This document shows positions 1-13,396 of a DNA stretch of 64,000 nucleotides, one piece after another; the stretch's first letter is position 1, and each line of letters begins with the position of its first letter. The stretch spans positions 132,056,473 through 132,120,472 of the forward strand of contig CM063502.1 of NCBI GenBank assembly GCA_032207245.1. The letters are read 5' to 3'. The stretch comes from Pardosa pseudoannulata. Lineage: Eukaryota > Arthropoda > Arachnida > Araneae > Lycosidae. The translations under genes and the position numbers were made by a program. The notes beneath the pieces were generated by a model, which saw nothing but the letters and a program-made list of their open reading frames with translations, had not been told where the DNA came from and did not search any database.

Positions 1-2159
<2,159 letters not shown>

Positions 2160-2219
2160 CTGCTGAGATAACACAAGGAATAAGACACCCCATACAAACG
2201 AGCGAAGAGTTACCCTTTT

Positions 2220-2600
2220 GCAGACTCTTTATTTACAATCTGGTGACGCAAATAAACCAAATTAAGTATCAATATGGAGGCTCCATATACTGCTGAAAAT
2301 GTTGGAGCAACTCCTTGCCTCTGATGACGCTATCTGTTCAGATGAAAAGAATGGTTGAGCACTCCCTGACTCTGATGAAGTTATCCGTTCGCTCTGTTTT
2401 GGCCTGCTTTTCTCTGAAGGGGCCTTCAAATCTACAGAGCAAAATCCAATGACTACTGTTGCAGGGGCCAAAGACGACAGACCCATGTTAGCAACCCCTC
2501 TTGTCCAATGGGGGTCGAAGGGGAAGGGGTCACCGACATCGATTTCGTCCTCCGGTTAGTCTCCTACGCTGGCGTTGTCCAGTAGTGCACTCATTGTTAC
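2220..2600. repeat. GC-richer dispersed repeat, copy A (relative at 33.5 kb)
   Basis: This stretch is clearly less AT-rich than its surroundings. The part at about 2410-2520 matches, in inverted orientation, about 33565-33690. The best block reads GTTAGCAACCCCTCTTG, then a CCAATG core, then GGGGTCGA, with about 30 of 33 positions shared. A second block, CTGAAGGGG, lies about 70 nt away in both. The minus strand is open for 74 codons (2262-2486) and contains a serine-rich SSE motif written twice; this comes from a roughly 35-bp imperfect direct repeat at about 2307-2395. No protein family is recognised. It could be part of a transposon untranslated region or a gene-derived retrocopy. Confidence 0.55.
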
Positions 2601-3430
2601 AGTCAGTCTCCCTAAACCTCAAACTAAAGTCAAGTCAAAAACTCAAAGATAAAAACTGGCAGAGTAATGCAAAACCTATCAGAAAGCCTGAACTTTTAAA
2701 CCAAATATAATATACTTCGAAAACTAAGGTCTTGTGGTCATCTATACAACAAATTTGACACTAAAAATACGTCAAAATCAGCAAGAATGACAAAAAAATC
2801 AGGTTGCTCGTATGCTGTACGGGCAAATCATTAAAGGCATTGCACCCACGCCTGTACGGTGTTCATGCAAAACAGGCAAGCGGTTAATGACGATGTAGAA
2901 CTCTGCAAGTTCGGATTCTAATACAAGGTTTCTAGGAATATAACTATTCATTCTTCATAATGCAATGTTAACTTATATCCTATGATGACGAGAACAGATG
3001 TTAAGTGTGAGAAAGTGCTCTATATTTTAGTTTTACTCATTTCATTAAGATAATAAATTCTCGTTCTCCCTCAGAAATATGAACGGAAAGTATAAATAGA
3101 ATCATGGTATGCATTTACTATGCATGTTTACACATGCTCGTAATAGACTATAGACAGAAGCTAATTTTTTTTCAAGTGATTGAGAAGGAAAATCTTTATA
3201 GCGGCCCTAAACAAACCTGTGCTTTCGAACCATTCAAAACAAACCCGTCTGTAGATTTTGTCTAAATACTCTTCTTTACAGTATGGGACATAATTTGTTT
3301 CCCGATTTTGAGGATCTTCGATTCCTTTTATATATCTTCCTTTTATATATTTAATATATCTATAAGAAATACTACATTTTTCTTCTTTTAAAATGAGTTT
3401 TTTCCTTACGTTCAAATATTATTTATTCTT
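2601..3430. other. AT-rich DNA, no gene seen
   Basis: The first 300 nt remain somewhat GC-richer (for example around 2810-2900) and may belong to the dispersed repeat at 2220. The minus-strand frame at 3161-3415 is not recognisable. Confidence 0.35.
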
Positions 3431-3808
3431 TTCTTTTTTTTTCAGAGTAAAATATTTTCATTTTCTGAAAAATCATTTTTTCGCCTTAAATAAAATTTTA
3501 TAAAAATATGAAATTGAAGTTGAAGTTAATTTAATCTTGAAATTTTAATATCTAATTTTTTTTTTTTATTTTATTTTTTATTTTTTTTAATTTAATTTTT
3601 TTTTTTTGTATAAAGTTAAGAAACCTAAAAATATAAACACAAATGTTTATAAAAGTTTATTTATCCTTTTGTTATTAAAAATTTTACTGTGTGTCATGTA
3701 TTATTGCATTTTTTTTTTTTTTTTTTTTTGTATTATAAAACATTAGAAAATTTATTTTTTTTAGAACTTTAATTTATTTTTTATTTTTTTATTTTTTTAT
3801 TTTTTATT

Positions 3809-3841
<33 letters not shown>

Positions 3842-4285
3842 CTTTTTTTAATTTTTTTTTTGCTGTTTTTTTTTTTTTTTTTTTTATTTTTTTTTTTATA
3901 TTTTTTTTTTATTATATTTTAAAAAATTTTTTTTTTATTTTTTTTTCTACGATTTGTCTTTTATGAAAAATATTTTTAAGTATATTAATTAAAAAACCTT
4001 AAAAAAAATTATAATTAAAAATATGAGAGATTTTAAAAAAATTTTTTATTAATAAAAATTATAAAAATATGAAAAAAATTTTTTTAAAATATTAAAATCT
4101 AAAAAATTTTTAATATGATCTTTACTAAAAGCTAGAGTTAATAAGCTGCAAATATTTTTTTGTTTTTTAATGAAATATCTAAAAAAATTTATAATATAAC
4201 AAAAGTTTTAAAATTTTTTATTTTTGAAACACAGTAATTTTTGATTATTTTAGAAGTGAAATAATATTTTTTTTTAAAATAAAAT
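3431..4285. repeat. T-rich low-complexity block
   Basis: Long runs of T broken by single A, C or G fill about 3540-3960, followed by A/T mixtures. The last ~150 nt (from about 4140) resemble a decayed end of the 0.9-kb unit that follows, including ACACAG and GAAATAATATT near 4230-4270. Confidence 0.8.
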
Positions 4286-4290
4286 ATAAA

Positions 4291-7200
4291 AGAATGGAGA
4301 AAAATAAAATAAAAAATAATATAAAAATATAGATTATATCTATACTATAAAAGAAAATAAGGAAAATAAGTAATGAAGGATAAAATTAAAGTTATTAAGA
4401 TCGTTTCACATCCCATTTCTTCACGAGTCCGTTTTATACATTTTAATGAGCTTTCATTAATTCTCTATAATAACAACACAAAACCTGCTATTTTCTTCCA
4501 TTTTTTCCTTTTGAGCAAAGCGCTCTTTATCCCAATTCATATCCTCTTATTCAAACTCTTACAAAATATATATCGATACATTGTGTTTATAAAACTGTTG
4601 CATACAAACGTATCGGTACAAAAAAAATGCAGAAATAGGTATTAATGTGGAACCACTTTTTTTCCAGATCCAAATCATATTGAGGTAGATAGAAATTTGA
4701 GTAGACTGTTGAATGATAGGAAAAATATTTCGCAACAGGTGAGAAAAATTTGAAAAGTTTGCATAATAACTGTATCAAAAAAAATGTTTTTGTTTACCTT
4801 CCGATGATAGATCTTTTACGAACATAAAGTTGACGGTTTATCAATCTCAGTAATTAAGAAAACTCATTGCAAAAAATAGCTCATTATGGTAATATATCAT
4901 TGGGTCATAAAAAGTACAAAACTACAAAAAAAAAGATATAGATTTTGGTAGAATTTTTTTTGTTACTCAAGTAGCTAGAGGTTCAATTTAAGCTGCAGCA
5001 ATCTTTGGCCATTTTACATGAGTATACTAAGCAAACATATTTTTCTCTCTCAAAGTTTTTGAAAACGTTTCAGAATATATTATGTGAAACACATAGGCTG
5101 AATTTTTGTAACTTATTTTGTATCCAACATAGCACAGATTTTTTATTACATCCTTTTCAAGAAGTGACGAAATAATATTGGGTTTTAAAACAGAAATAAA
5201 AAGAATGGAGAAAAGTTCATAAATATATATTAAAGGAAGAATATATTTATTCTATACTAAAAGAAAATAAGGAAAATAAGTAATGAAGGATAAAATTAAA
5301 GTTATTAAGATCGTTTCACATCCCATTTCTTCACGACTCCGTTTTATACATTTTAATGAGCTTTCGTTAATTCTCTATTTAACAACGCAAAATCTTCCAT
5401 TTTTTCTTTTCCTTTTGAGCAATGCTCTCTTTATCATAATTTATATCCTCTTATTCAAACTCTTACAAAAAATATATCGATACATTGTGTTTATAAAACT
5501 GTTGCATACAAACGGGTAATAAATAAATGGATAAAAAATTCGGTATAAAAAAATGCAGAAATATGTATTAAAATGGAACCACTTTTATTCCAGATCCAAA
5601 TCATATTGAGGTAGATAGAAATTTGAGTAGATTGTTGAATGATAAGAAAAAATATTTCGCAACAGGTGAGAAAAATTTGAAAGGTTTTCATAATTAATAA
5701 CTCTATAAAAATGTTTTTGTTTACCTTGCGATGATAGATCTTTTATGAAAGTACAGTTGACGGTTTATCAATCTCAGTAATTAAGAAAACCCATTGCAAA
5801 AAATAGCTCATTATGGTAATATATCATTGGATCATAAAAAGTACAAAACTACAAAAAAATAATATAGATTTTTGGTAGAAATTTTTTGTTTGGCAAATAA
5901 CTAGAGGTTGAATTTAAGCTGCAGCAATCTTTACCCATTTTACATGAGTATACTAAGCAAACATATGTTTTTCACTTTAAAGATTTTGAAAACGCTTCAG
6001 AATATATTCCGTGAAACACATAGACTGAATTTTTGTAAGCTATTTTATATCCAACATGGCATAGATTTTTTATTACCTTCTTTTCAAGAGATGACGAAAT
6101 AATATTGGGTTTTAAAACAGAAATAAAAAGAATTGATAAAAGTTCATAAATATTTATTAAAGGCAGAATATATTTATTCTATACTAAAAGAAAATACTGA
6201 AAATAAGTAATGAAGAATAAAATTAAAATTATTAAGATCGTTACACTTCCCATTTGTTCACGACTCCGTTTTATACATTTTAATGAGCTTTCATTCATTC
6301 TCTATAATAACAAAGAAAATCTGCATTTTTTTCCTTTTGAGTAAAGCTCTCTTTATCACAATTCATATCCTCTTATTCAAACTCTTACAACAAAATATAT
6401 CAATACATTGGGTTTATAAAACTGTTGCATACAAACTTATCGATATAAAAATGCAGAAATATATATTAATGTGGAACCACTTTTATTCTATATCCAAAGC
6501 ATATTGAGGTAGATAGAAATTTTAGTAGATTGTTGAATAATAAGAAAAAATATTTCGCAACAGGTGAGAAAAATTTGAAACGTTTGCATAATAACACTTA
6601 TTAAAAAAAAATGTTTTTGTTTACCTTGCGATGATAGATCTTTTACGAAAATAAAGTTGACGGTTTATCAATCTCAGTAATTAAGAAAACTCATTGCAAA
6701 AAAATAGCTCATTATGGTAATATATCATAGGTTCACAAAAAATACAATATTACAAAAAAAATTAATATAGATTTTGGTAGAAAATTTTTGTTTGGGAAAT
6801 AACTAGGGGTTGAATTTAAGCTGAGGCAGTCTTTGCCCATTTTACATGAGTATACTAAGCAAACATATGCTTTTCACTTTAAAGTTTTTAAAAACGTTTC
6901 AGAATATATTCCGTGAAACACATAGACTGAATTTTTGTAAGTTATCTTATAACCAACATACCACAGATTTTTTATTACATTCTTTTCAAGAGGTGACGAA
7001 ATAATATTGGGTTTTAAAAGAGAAATAAAAAGAATGGATAAAAGTTCATAAATATATATTAAAGGCAGAATATATTTATTCTATACTAAAAGAAAATGAA
7101 GAATTTGGGTTCAATGCGAAGAGGAAAAAAGATATTTAGCCGCAACAGGTGAGAAAATGTTTAAAATCTTACATAATAATTATGTCATAATTACATTGTG

Positions 7201-7590
7201 AAGTCTCTTTATTTACCTCGTGATGAAAGATATTTTTTTAAAATAAATCTGACATTTTTTATTTAATCTTAGTAATTAAGAGAACTCGTAAAATACTACA
7301 AAAAATGTTAATATATTGCTGGCTATTATAAAACACAAGATATAAAAATAACAACTAGAGGTTTATAGTGAATTTTTTTTTCTTTTGGTAAATGGATAGA
7401 TGTAATTCCATTTATATTTAAAGCAATCTTATCTCATTTTTACTATAATATACAATTCCAATACTCCTCGTATCCATTCAATATATTCCGTAATATTGTA
7501 AACTGTATTTTTGTAACATATTTTTTGTTAATTTATTACTTGATTTCAAGGGCATAAAATACATTTATTGGACTTTTAAATAGTTTGGGA
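4291..7590. repeat. Tandem array of a ~0.9-kb unit, three full copies and one degraded copy
   Basis: Units start at an AGAATGGAGA-type motif at 4291, 5202, 6129 and 7031, giving lengths of 911, 927 and 902 bp. The copies are highly similar and differ by small indels. Each holds the same order of marks: AAATAAGTAATGAAG, CGTTTTATACATTTTAATG, CGCAACAGGTGAGAAAA, GATGATAGATC, ACATGAGTATACTAAGC and GACGAAATAATATTGGG. The fourth copy has lost about 400 bp after its first 100 nt and is far more diverged, fading out near 7585. No transposon ends were found at unit borders. It looks like a local tandem duplication or a long-unit satellite. Confidence 0.9.
4373..4645 (+). other. Short open frame repeated in units 1 and 2 (doubtful gene)
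   Basis: An ATG-started frame of 90 codons begins MKDKIKVIKIVSHPISS and turns hydrophobic. Unit 2 carries the same start and first 32 codons at 5283-5519 (78 codons). In unit 3 (from 6210) the same start reads MKNKIKIIKIV but stops after roughly 50 codons, because indels between units are not multiples of three. The similarity is what repeat identity alone predicts, so coding is unlikely. Confidence 0.1.
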
Positions 7591-10500
7591 AAGAACAGAA
7601 ATGCATATTTTACGACTTGTATCTATTTTCAGACTTTATATAGATACTTAAATACTATTAAGAATTTTCTTTTACAGTATCATTAAATACACTGTTGACA
7701 AAAAATAATGTTCATATAGTTTAAAAAAATAACTTCTATAATAATATTAGTTGTTTATAATTTATTTATTGATTGATATTCTGCAAAGTCTTTTATAACA
7801 AGTAAGCAATTTTTAATATTAATGTTGTTAGTTTGGCATGTTGAAATATTTTCAGAGCGTTACAAGTCCCGTTTACTGACGACATCTGTTTTGTCGTTGT
7901 TTAAAAGCAGCTAGCAAAATACTTTTAAACTGATGTCTTTAGAAAACATTTTTGGAGAATATTGCATATTTTCTGTGAGGTATTTCAACAGACGTTTAAT
8001 TATGCTAAAGCATAAATATTAACTACATTTATTTTAAGACATCTCTTCCAGCAGTTCATAAAAGTATTTTGTTCTAACTGAAAACACAACATTCTTTGGT
8101 AATTTCTGTAAAGCAATTAAAACTTTTATAATGATGATTTCAAGTTTTCTACGACAGGCCTTAATGTTTTCTTTTAAATATTGCCTGGTAATTTTATACC
8201 TTCTTCAAAATGCACACTAATCAAAGTTATAGGCTTTTTATAGGCAAATCATAATCTCTTAAGAGATGTCTAATAACTTATTTTAGTTTAGGCACAAAAT
8301 TTTCTACGTACAAAATTCATGCCATACAAACTTTATTGTAACAACTATTAAAATTATTTGTGACTTTAATTACTCACTTATTGAAATTTGCCACAAACAG
8401 TTGTTACAATTTGTTAAATTTGTGTCAAAATAATTTTAATGAAATAATTCTGATTTAATTTAATTTTCCTTGTAGATATATAGGATATACATTAAAAAAG
8501 TCAATGAAATTATTTTTATTACTTGATTTCTGAATGTAGCTTTATAACATATCTTTCGTGCCCGATTTCCTCTACTCAAATGGATATTATTTGTCCTTTG
8601 GAATGCATAAATCTTTCTAGTTCTTTACTATATTAGAACTAATTAATTTTGGAGACTTTACTTCTCCACTTCGCAACAGCTTGCTGCTGAACTAAAAACT
8701 CTTTGGTGATGAGGGTGCTGATAATGCATGAATCCGGAATGTCCCTAGCAGTCGGTTAATTCACTGGTACACAACTGCTCGCATTAATTTAGAGGACGGG
8801 TATATAATCTGCTATACATTTGTCCACGAATAATTTTTTCTGCATTTTGAATTTTATGAAATTTTTAAAAGTCTTGATATTCTGTATTTATCATTTAATA
8901 TCATTTTCGATTGCGATAGAAAAGAAAATCAATTGTAAATTAAAAAAAAAATTGTAATGAGTTTTTTAAGTTAGAATTGTCGCCTTTAACTAACCCATCG
9001 ATTAGTTTGTACTACAACATCCGCATACCAGTAAGTTGAGCTATGTGGAATGCCTCCAGGAAAGAAAGTTAAGATCTGAAAGTACAATACATTTCCCACG
9101 AACTGACTCATAATAGAACTTGTACATATACGAACTTGTATGCTAAGCGCAGGAAAAGAACACATTATGGATCATCTTATGCTTATACCATATTTTAATG
9201 ACCTCCTGAAACATCCTGCTATAAAACTAAATAATCCCATGGCCAATCATAAAATATTTACAAAACTGGAATGCATATTCATTAGTCTGAAATATGAAAT
9301 AAAAGATTTTTGTCAAACATATAATATTTTTCATTTTAATAAACCAAACACTATTTAGAAACTTAATTAAAAAAAAAACAGAATTATCATATCGTGAAGG
9401 TCCTAGTAGTATAGTAGTATCTTGAATAGAATGGTTTGCTCCCTAGCGTTTAAATTTAAGCTAATAATCACTAAACTGCCATCTACATGTACACATCTAT
9501 ATATTTACATACTAAAAATTTTCATGCAGAAAAAAAAGACTGGGTATTTACTGTATTTAAGTTAAATATTATTTCATGAAGAAAAGTTTTTAAAGAAGAG
9601 TAGTGGAAATTTTAAAAGTGTTCAATCCCAATCCTTTCTTACTACCTACACAAAAAATGAAACTCAAAGAAAGTTTATTGTTAAAAATAATGTTAAAATT
9701 ATTAGGCTTTTAAATTCTTTCTAAATTTATATTAATAATATATCGATGTATATAGATAGAAACACACAAAGTAGGCGCAAATTTAGAAAAGAATAATCTT
9801 TAAAAAATTTTAAAATACCTACGTATACCTTTAGAATGAGAAAATAATTGTGGTAGATTTAGAAGCTCGTGTCAGCATTTTTTAGTCCTCAAAAAAGAAT
9901 ACTTATCTCTTAGAAAAACGTGGTTACTTTCTGCAAATAAAATTTCTACGTGGGTATGTTATAACCATTATATATTCAACTAGAGTGTATTCATCTGCAG
10001 TACTATTTCTGAATCTGTTCTATTACAAATACTTAATACCGTACTGAAATTGAAGTATAGAAAACGCACTAATAATGCTGAGTTCATTGTAACAGTTGTT
10101 ACCAATATCAGATAATATTTTTGTGAAATAAACTTTATAACATTAATTATCTACTTTCATTTAATTTTTAAGTAACTTATCATAACTTAACTTGCATAGT
10201 GACTTTGAGAAATATCTTATTACATGAAAATGTTTACTAACACATAAATTTATGCAAATCAACAATTTAAACTCAAAATCGTGTTATGCGTGCTATCATT
10301 TTCTGTTGGCGTTCTATTAATTTGCATGTTATGAACGTTGATAGATGAGCGAATAGAGCATGATGATGTTTACCATCAGATTATATAAATTAGTTTGCAC
10401 AGATAATCTTATCAAATTATGAGTAACATTTAAATATTTTCCGTCTACCGTTTCGTAACTTATCATATGACTTCGAATACCCGTATATTTTTGATTCGAA

Positions 10501-12074
10501 ATAGTAAATGATAATTAAAATGTCACAAAATATCATTAATGATACAAGATACTTTAATGATACAAGACATAAACTACCATATTTATTTTCATTTCAAAAG
10601 CATTAAGCAAACTAAACAAGCAAGTAATTTTCTTTCTGAAACTATAATTTTTTTTTCATTTATCATAAATTATATCTTATTCAAATCTCTCTTAAGAAAG
10701 ATTAAAAATTACTAATTTACTTGATTTGTTGTACACAAAATTTGGAGTTAATTACTGTATTTTGTACGAAGGAGGAAATTAACTTTTCAATTTCTTACCA
10801 TTTCTACAATTTTTTCTTATTGTCCATACAAAACAATAGAAAAATTGCTGTATAATTTAAGGTTGTATTATGTGTTAAAAGTGTACAAGTTTAATACATA
10901 CTTAATTTATATATTTTTAGCAATTTTTTTTACATTTTCCGTTTTTCTAAACATTCAACATTTCTTTAAATTTATTCCTTTCCAAAATTTAATCTTTTGC
11001 TTTTTAATATAAAACCTACGCCACACCATATTAAATCTTCATAATGGAATTTCTGACAGACATTTAAGACTGATTGACCGAAAGCTTCCATTTAACACAG
11101 AAATTCTGCTTTTCTCTTCCATTTCATTTTTCAAAGAGCCAAATAATTATAAAGAAAAATTAAATGCCTCAATTGAACAAACTAAATTTTTTTGCCTTGT
11201 TTATTTTAGGATGGTAATGTTAAAATTTAATATAACGACATACTTTAAAAAAAAAGTTGAAAAAGAACAGGGACGTTAAATCTTTTTATATTTACTATAA
11301 GATATTTATGGAAAATAATGAATAACTTTTTCTCAATTTTATGTGCTATAGAAAATAAACAAACATTTAAGCGTTATTTATAAAAACTGATGATCAATCT
11401 TTCAGTATTTATAAACATTATTAAATATAAGACTAACGTAGTTTTAAAAAATATCTATTACATAATATTTCATAACTTCTTTTAAAAATCTGTATGATTT
11501 TGTTTTAGAATGTATGCTATAAGTATGTTAATAATTCTTTTAAAAATAAATCATAATTTATTTTGACGTATGTAAATTACATCGTTAATTTTGACTTTTC
11601 CTAAAACATATTAAAAGTTTAGCTGTGGCTTGAAATATAATATTCTTTGGTTAAAAGTATTTTAACATAAAATGTTTCATAAAGAAATATACATGCTCCA
11701 TATATTTATATATTATAAAATATATTATAGTATATAGTATTATATTATTATTCCACATATTATAAAGTATTCCGTATATTACAAGTTCATGTCAAGATAT
11801 TTTATCTTAACCTGAATTACAAGATATCACTAGAACCGAGAAGTTCTGTCTGGGCAACACGTGCCTCCATTAATATAAATACGTGTTGTTATTCAAAAAG
11901 CACAATGTCATTTATTCATTTTTTGATATTAAATTATTATAATAATGAATAAAAAATAAGATATTACTATATCGAAAAATAAATATATAGCTAGGATAAC
12001 TATAGACAACTTTAATAGAGTTATTTAGTTTCTCACCAGTCAACACATAGTTCAGGCCCATTCTCCCCAATAAA
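7591..12074. other. Long AT-rich stretch without a recognisable gene
   Basis: No domain, tRNA or clear repeat is visible. The longest plausible frame is 9140-9358 (+, 72 codons, ATG start, beginning MLSAGKEHIMDHLML); it matches no family I know and is too short to trust. A short inverted AT palindrome cluster (TATATTATAAAATATATTATA) occurs near 11705-11740. Confidence 0.4.
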
Positions 12075-12102
12075 TAACCGAATATATCGACAGATTCGAA
12101 CT
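12075..12102 (-). repeat. tRNA-like / inverted repeat, left copy
   Basis: Read on the minus strand this gives AGTTCGAATCTGTCGATA followed by TATTCGGT. The same sequence with one C-to-T change occurs on the plus strand at 14410-14436. GTTCGAATC is a good B-box core, and a weak A-box-like GTGAGCTCGCTTAG lies upstream on the minus strand, now on the far side of the LTR insertion (about 13753-13770). It is either a SINE tail copy or the terminal inverted repeat of an older element interrupted by the LTR insertion. Confidence 0.55.
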
Positions 12103-12125
12103 GCCACTAATATATTAAATAAATA

Positions 12126-12129
12126 CCCG
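12126..12129. repeat. Target site duplication CCCG, left
   Basis: CCCG immediately precedes the left LTR and recurs immediately after the right LTR at 13747-13750. A 4-bp duplication suits a Ty3/Gypsy-type integrase. Confidence 0.7.
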
Positions 12130-12478
12130 TGTGGCGTACCCTAGCACTAACTGCACGATGATGAATGTAGTAACTGCAGGGACTACCACATATATATTTC
12201 CATTATCAGAAGGGATTTGTATGATGCAGTCAAAAATCACACTACTCACTTGGCGTACGCATTTTATTTAAGAAAACAACAAATAAACATCATCACCCTT
12301 GATACAACAGAGCTCTGGGCTACTGGCACGCTGACTCTTATGTAGTCAGGCAGCACACAAGATACTTTGCATATTTACAATGGTGTGCTGCCACAAATAT
12401 TACACAAAATACTTTATAAAGAAAAAATATAAAAACATTGATATGTAACATATAAAAAAACATTGCGTAATCACCACA
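12130..12478 (-). repeat. LTR, 3' copy of the element (left in window)
   Basis: On the minus strand it starts TGTGGTGATTACGC and ends near GGGTACGCCACA. It is nearly identical to 13397-13746. Differences are the second base (G here, A there), a CA missing in the ATCACACTACTC region, and one extra A in the A-run near 12455. A TTTATTT-rich segment and a GCAGCACACCATTG inner palindrome-like motif occur in both. Confidence 0.95.
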
Positions 12479-12496
12479 GGACTCCCCCCTGAGTCC
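12479..12496 (-). promoter_or_regulatory. Polypurine tract inside a perfect 6-bp inverted repeat
   Basis: The minus strand reads GGACTC-AGGGGGG-AGTCC directly before the 3' LTR. The AGGGGGGA run is the expected plus-strand primer. GGACTC at 12479-12484 pairs perfectly with GAGTCC at 12491-12496 around a 6-nt loop. The integrase stop codon is only about 10 nt further inside. Confidence 0.7.
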
Positions 12497-12505
12497 GGAG
12501 GACGC

Positions 12506-13342
12506 CTAATACTGGAATCTGACCACGGGTTTGGAATGGCGACCTGAACGCGTTATGACAGAGGAATCGGTAGCAACGACTGGGTGTTTGTACTCCTGCA
12601 CAGGGAGCTTTATGGTGTCGGGTAAGAGGAACGCAGGTTTGAGGCGATCAATGGATATTACAGATTTAGCTCCTTTTATTGACAAAGTGAAAAATTTGGG
12701 ACCACGTGCTAACACTTTATATGGACCTTTATAAGGTGGTACTAAAGATGAGCGGACTGCGTCCTGGCGCACGAATACATGGCTAGCCTCGGCAAGTGCT
12801 TCGTGCACAAACACGGACCTAGTCGTATGTCTACTAGTAGGTACCGGCCGCAAAGCTTGCATATGGGCCTGCAGTTGCTTAAGCCATTCAGATGCAGAAC
12901 ATCCTGGCATTCGTGAGTGCCGGAAGAACTCTCCGGGTAATCTTAAAGGCGATCCATACACCAAATCAGCTGGTGAAGCCTGCAGGTCCTCTTTGATACT
13001 TGCTCTAATGCCTAAAAGCACTGTAGGGAGAGACTCTGTCCAGATAGTCGTAGCGTGACACATTAACGCCGACTTAAGCTGTCTATGAAACCTCTCCACT
13101 AAGCCATTAGCTTTGGGGTTATAAGCAGTTGTTCGCGTTCTGTGTATTCCCAGGTATGGTGTTAAGGAGCGAAAAAGTTCGCTCTCGAAATTAGTGCCCC
13201 GATCTGTGGTAATGGTCTCTGGTACTCCAAATCTGGCTACCCAACCGTCGTAAAACGTACGGGCAACAGTGACCGCCGTTTGGTCTGCCAGTGGAAAAGC
13301 TTCTGGCCACCTAGAGAATCTATCTACACACGTCAATAAATA
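12506..13342 (-). CDS. Partial Ty3/Gypsy integrase (catalytic core and C-terminal domain)
   Basis: Integrase inserts retrotransposon cDNA into the host chromosome. The frame is open for about 279 codons to a TAG at 12506 and has no ATG at its 5' end. It begins in mid-domain at RYLLTCVDRFSRWPEAF, the segment holding the first catalytic Asp. The second Asp is in TTDRGTNF and the Glu is in NPKANGLVERFHRQLK, with exactly 35 residues between them (D-x35-E), so the catalytic triad is intact. A GPY/F-type C-terminal module follows (PPYKGPYKVL...ISIDRLKPAF). The N-terminal HHCC zinc finger and everything upstream are missing. A stop codon lies in frame within the adjoining tRNA-derived DNA, so the fragment probably cannot be translated. 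The open, unmutated frame fits a recent insertion. Confidence 0.93.
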   Translation of the reverse strand, partial: YLLTCVDRFSRWPEAFPLADQTAVTVARTFYDGWVARFGVPETITTDRGTNFESELFRSLTPYLGIHRTRTTAYNPKANGLVERFHRQLKSALMCHATTIWTESLPTVLLGIRASIKEDLQASPADLVYGSPLRLPGEFFRHSRMPGCSASEWLKQLQAHMQALRPVPTSRHTTRSVFVHEALAEASHVFVRQDAVRSSLVPPYKGPYKVLARGPKFFTLSIKGAKSVISIDRLKPAFLLPDTIKLPVQEYKHPVVATDSSVITRSGRHSKPVVRFQY

Positions 13343-13392
13343 TCTGACTCCAGATCAGAAGGTTGCGTGTTCAAATCACGTCCGGGTCACCA
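13343..13392 (+). tRNA. 3' half of tRNA-Trp (CCA anticodon) captured in the LTR element; contains the primer-binding site
   Basis: The plus strand reads TCTGACTCCAGATCAGAAGG, then the variable loop and T-arm (GTTCAAATC), then an acceptor strand ending GGGTCACCA. This matches the conserved animal tRNA-Trp from nucleotide 27 to 76, including the non-templated CCA. The only difference I can name from the typical animal sequence is one base in the acceptor stem. Anticodon CCA is at 13350-13352. The 18 nt next to the LTR spacer form the normal primer-binding site; the other 32 nt are not expected in a retroelement. The 5' half (nt 1-26) is absent, so this is not a functional tRNA gene. Confidence 0.9.
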
Positions 13393-13396
13393 GTTA

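Noticed and set aside
12531..12734. 67-codon plus-strand frame
   Set aside because: Antisense shadow of the integrase frame.
13343..13392. A functional tRNA-Trp gene
   Set aside because: Nucleotides 1-26 are missing, the CCA is encoded, and the segment sits precisely at the primer-binding position of an LTR element.
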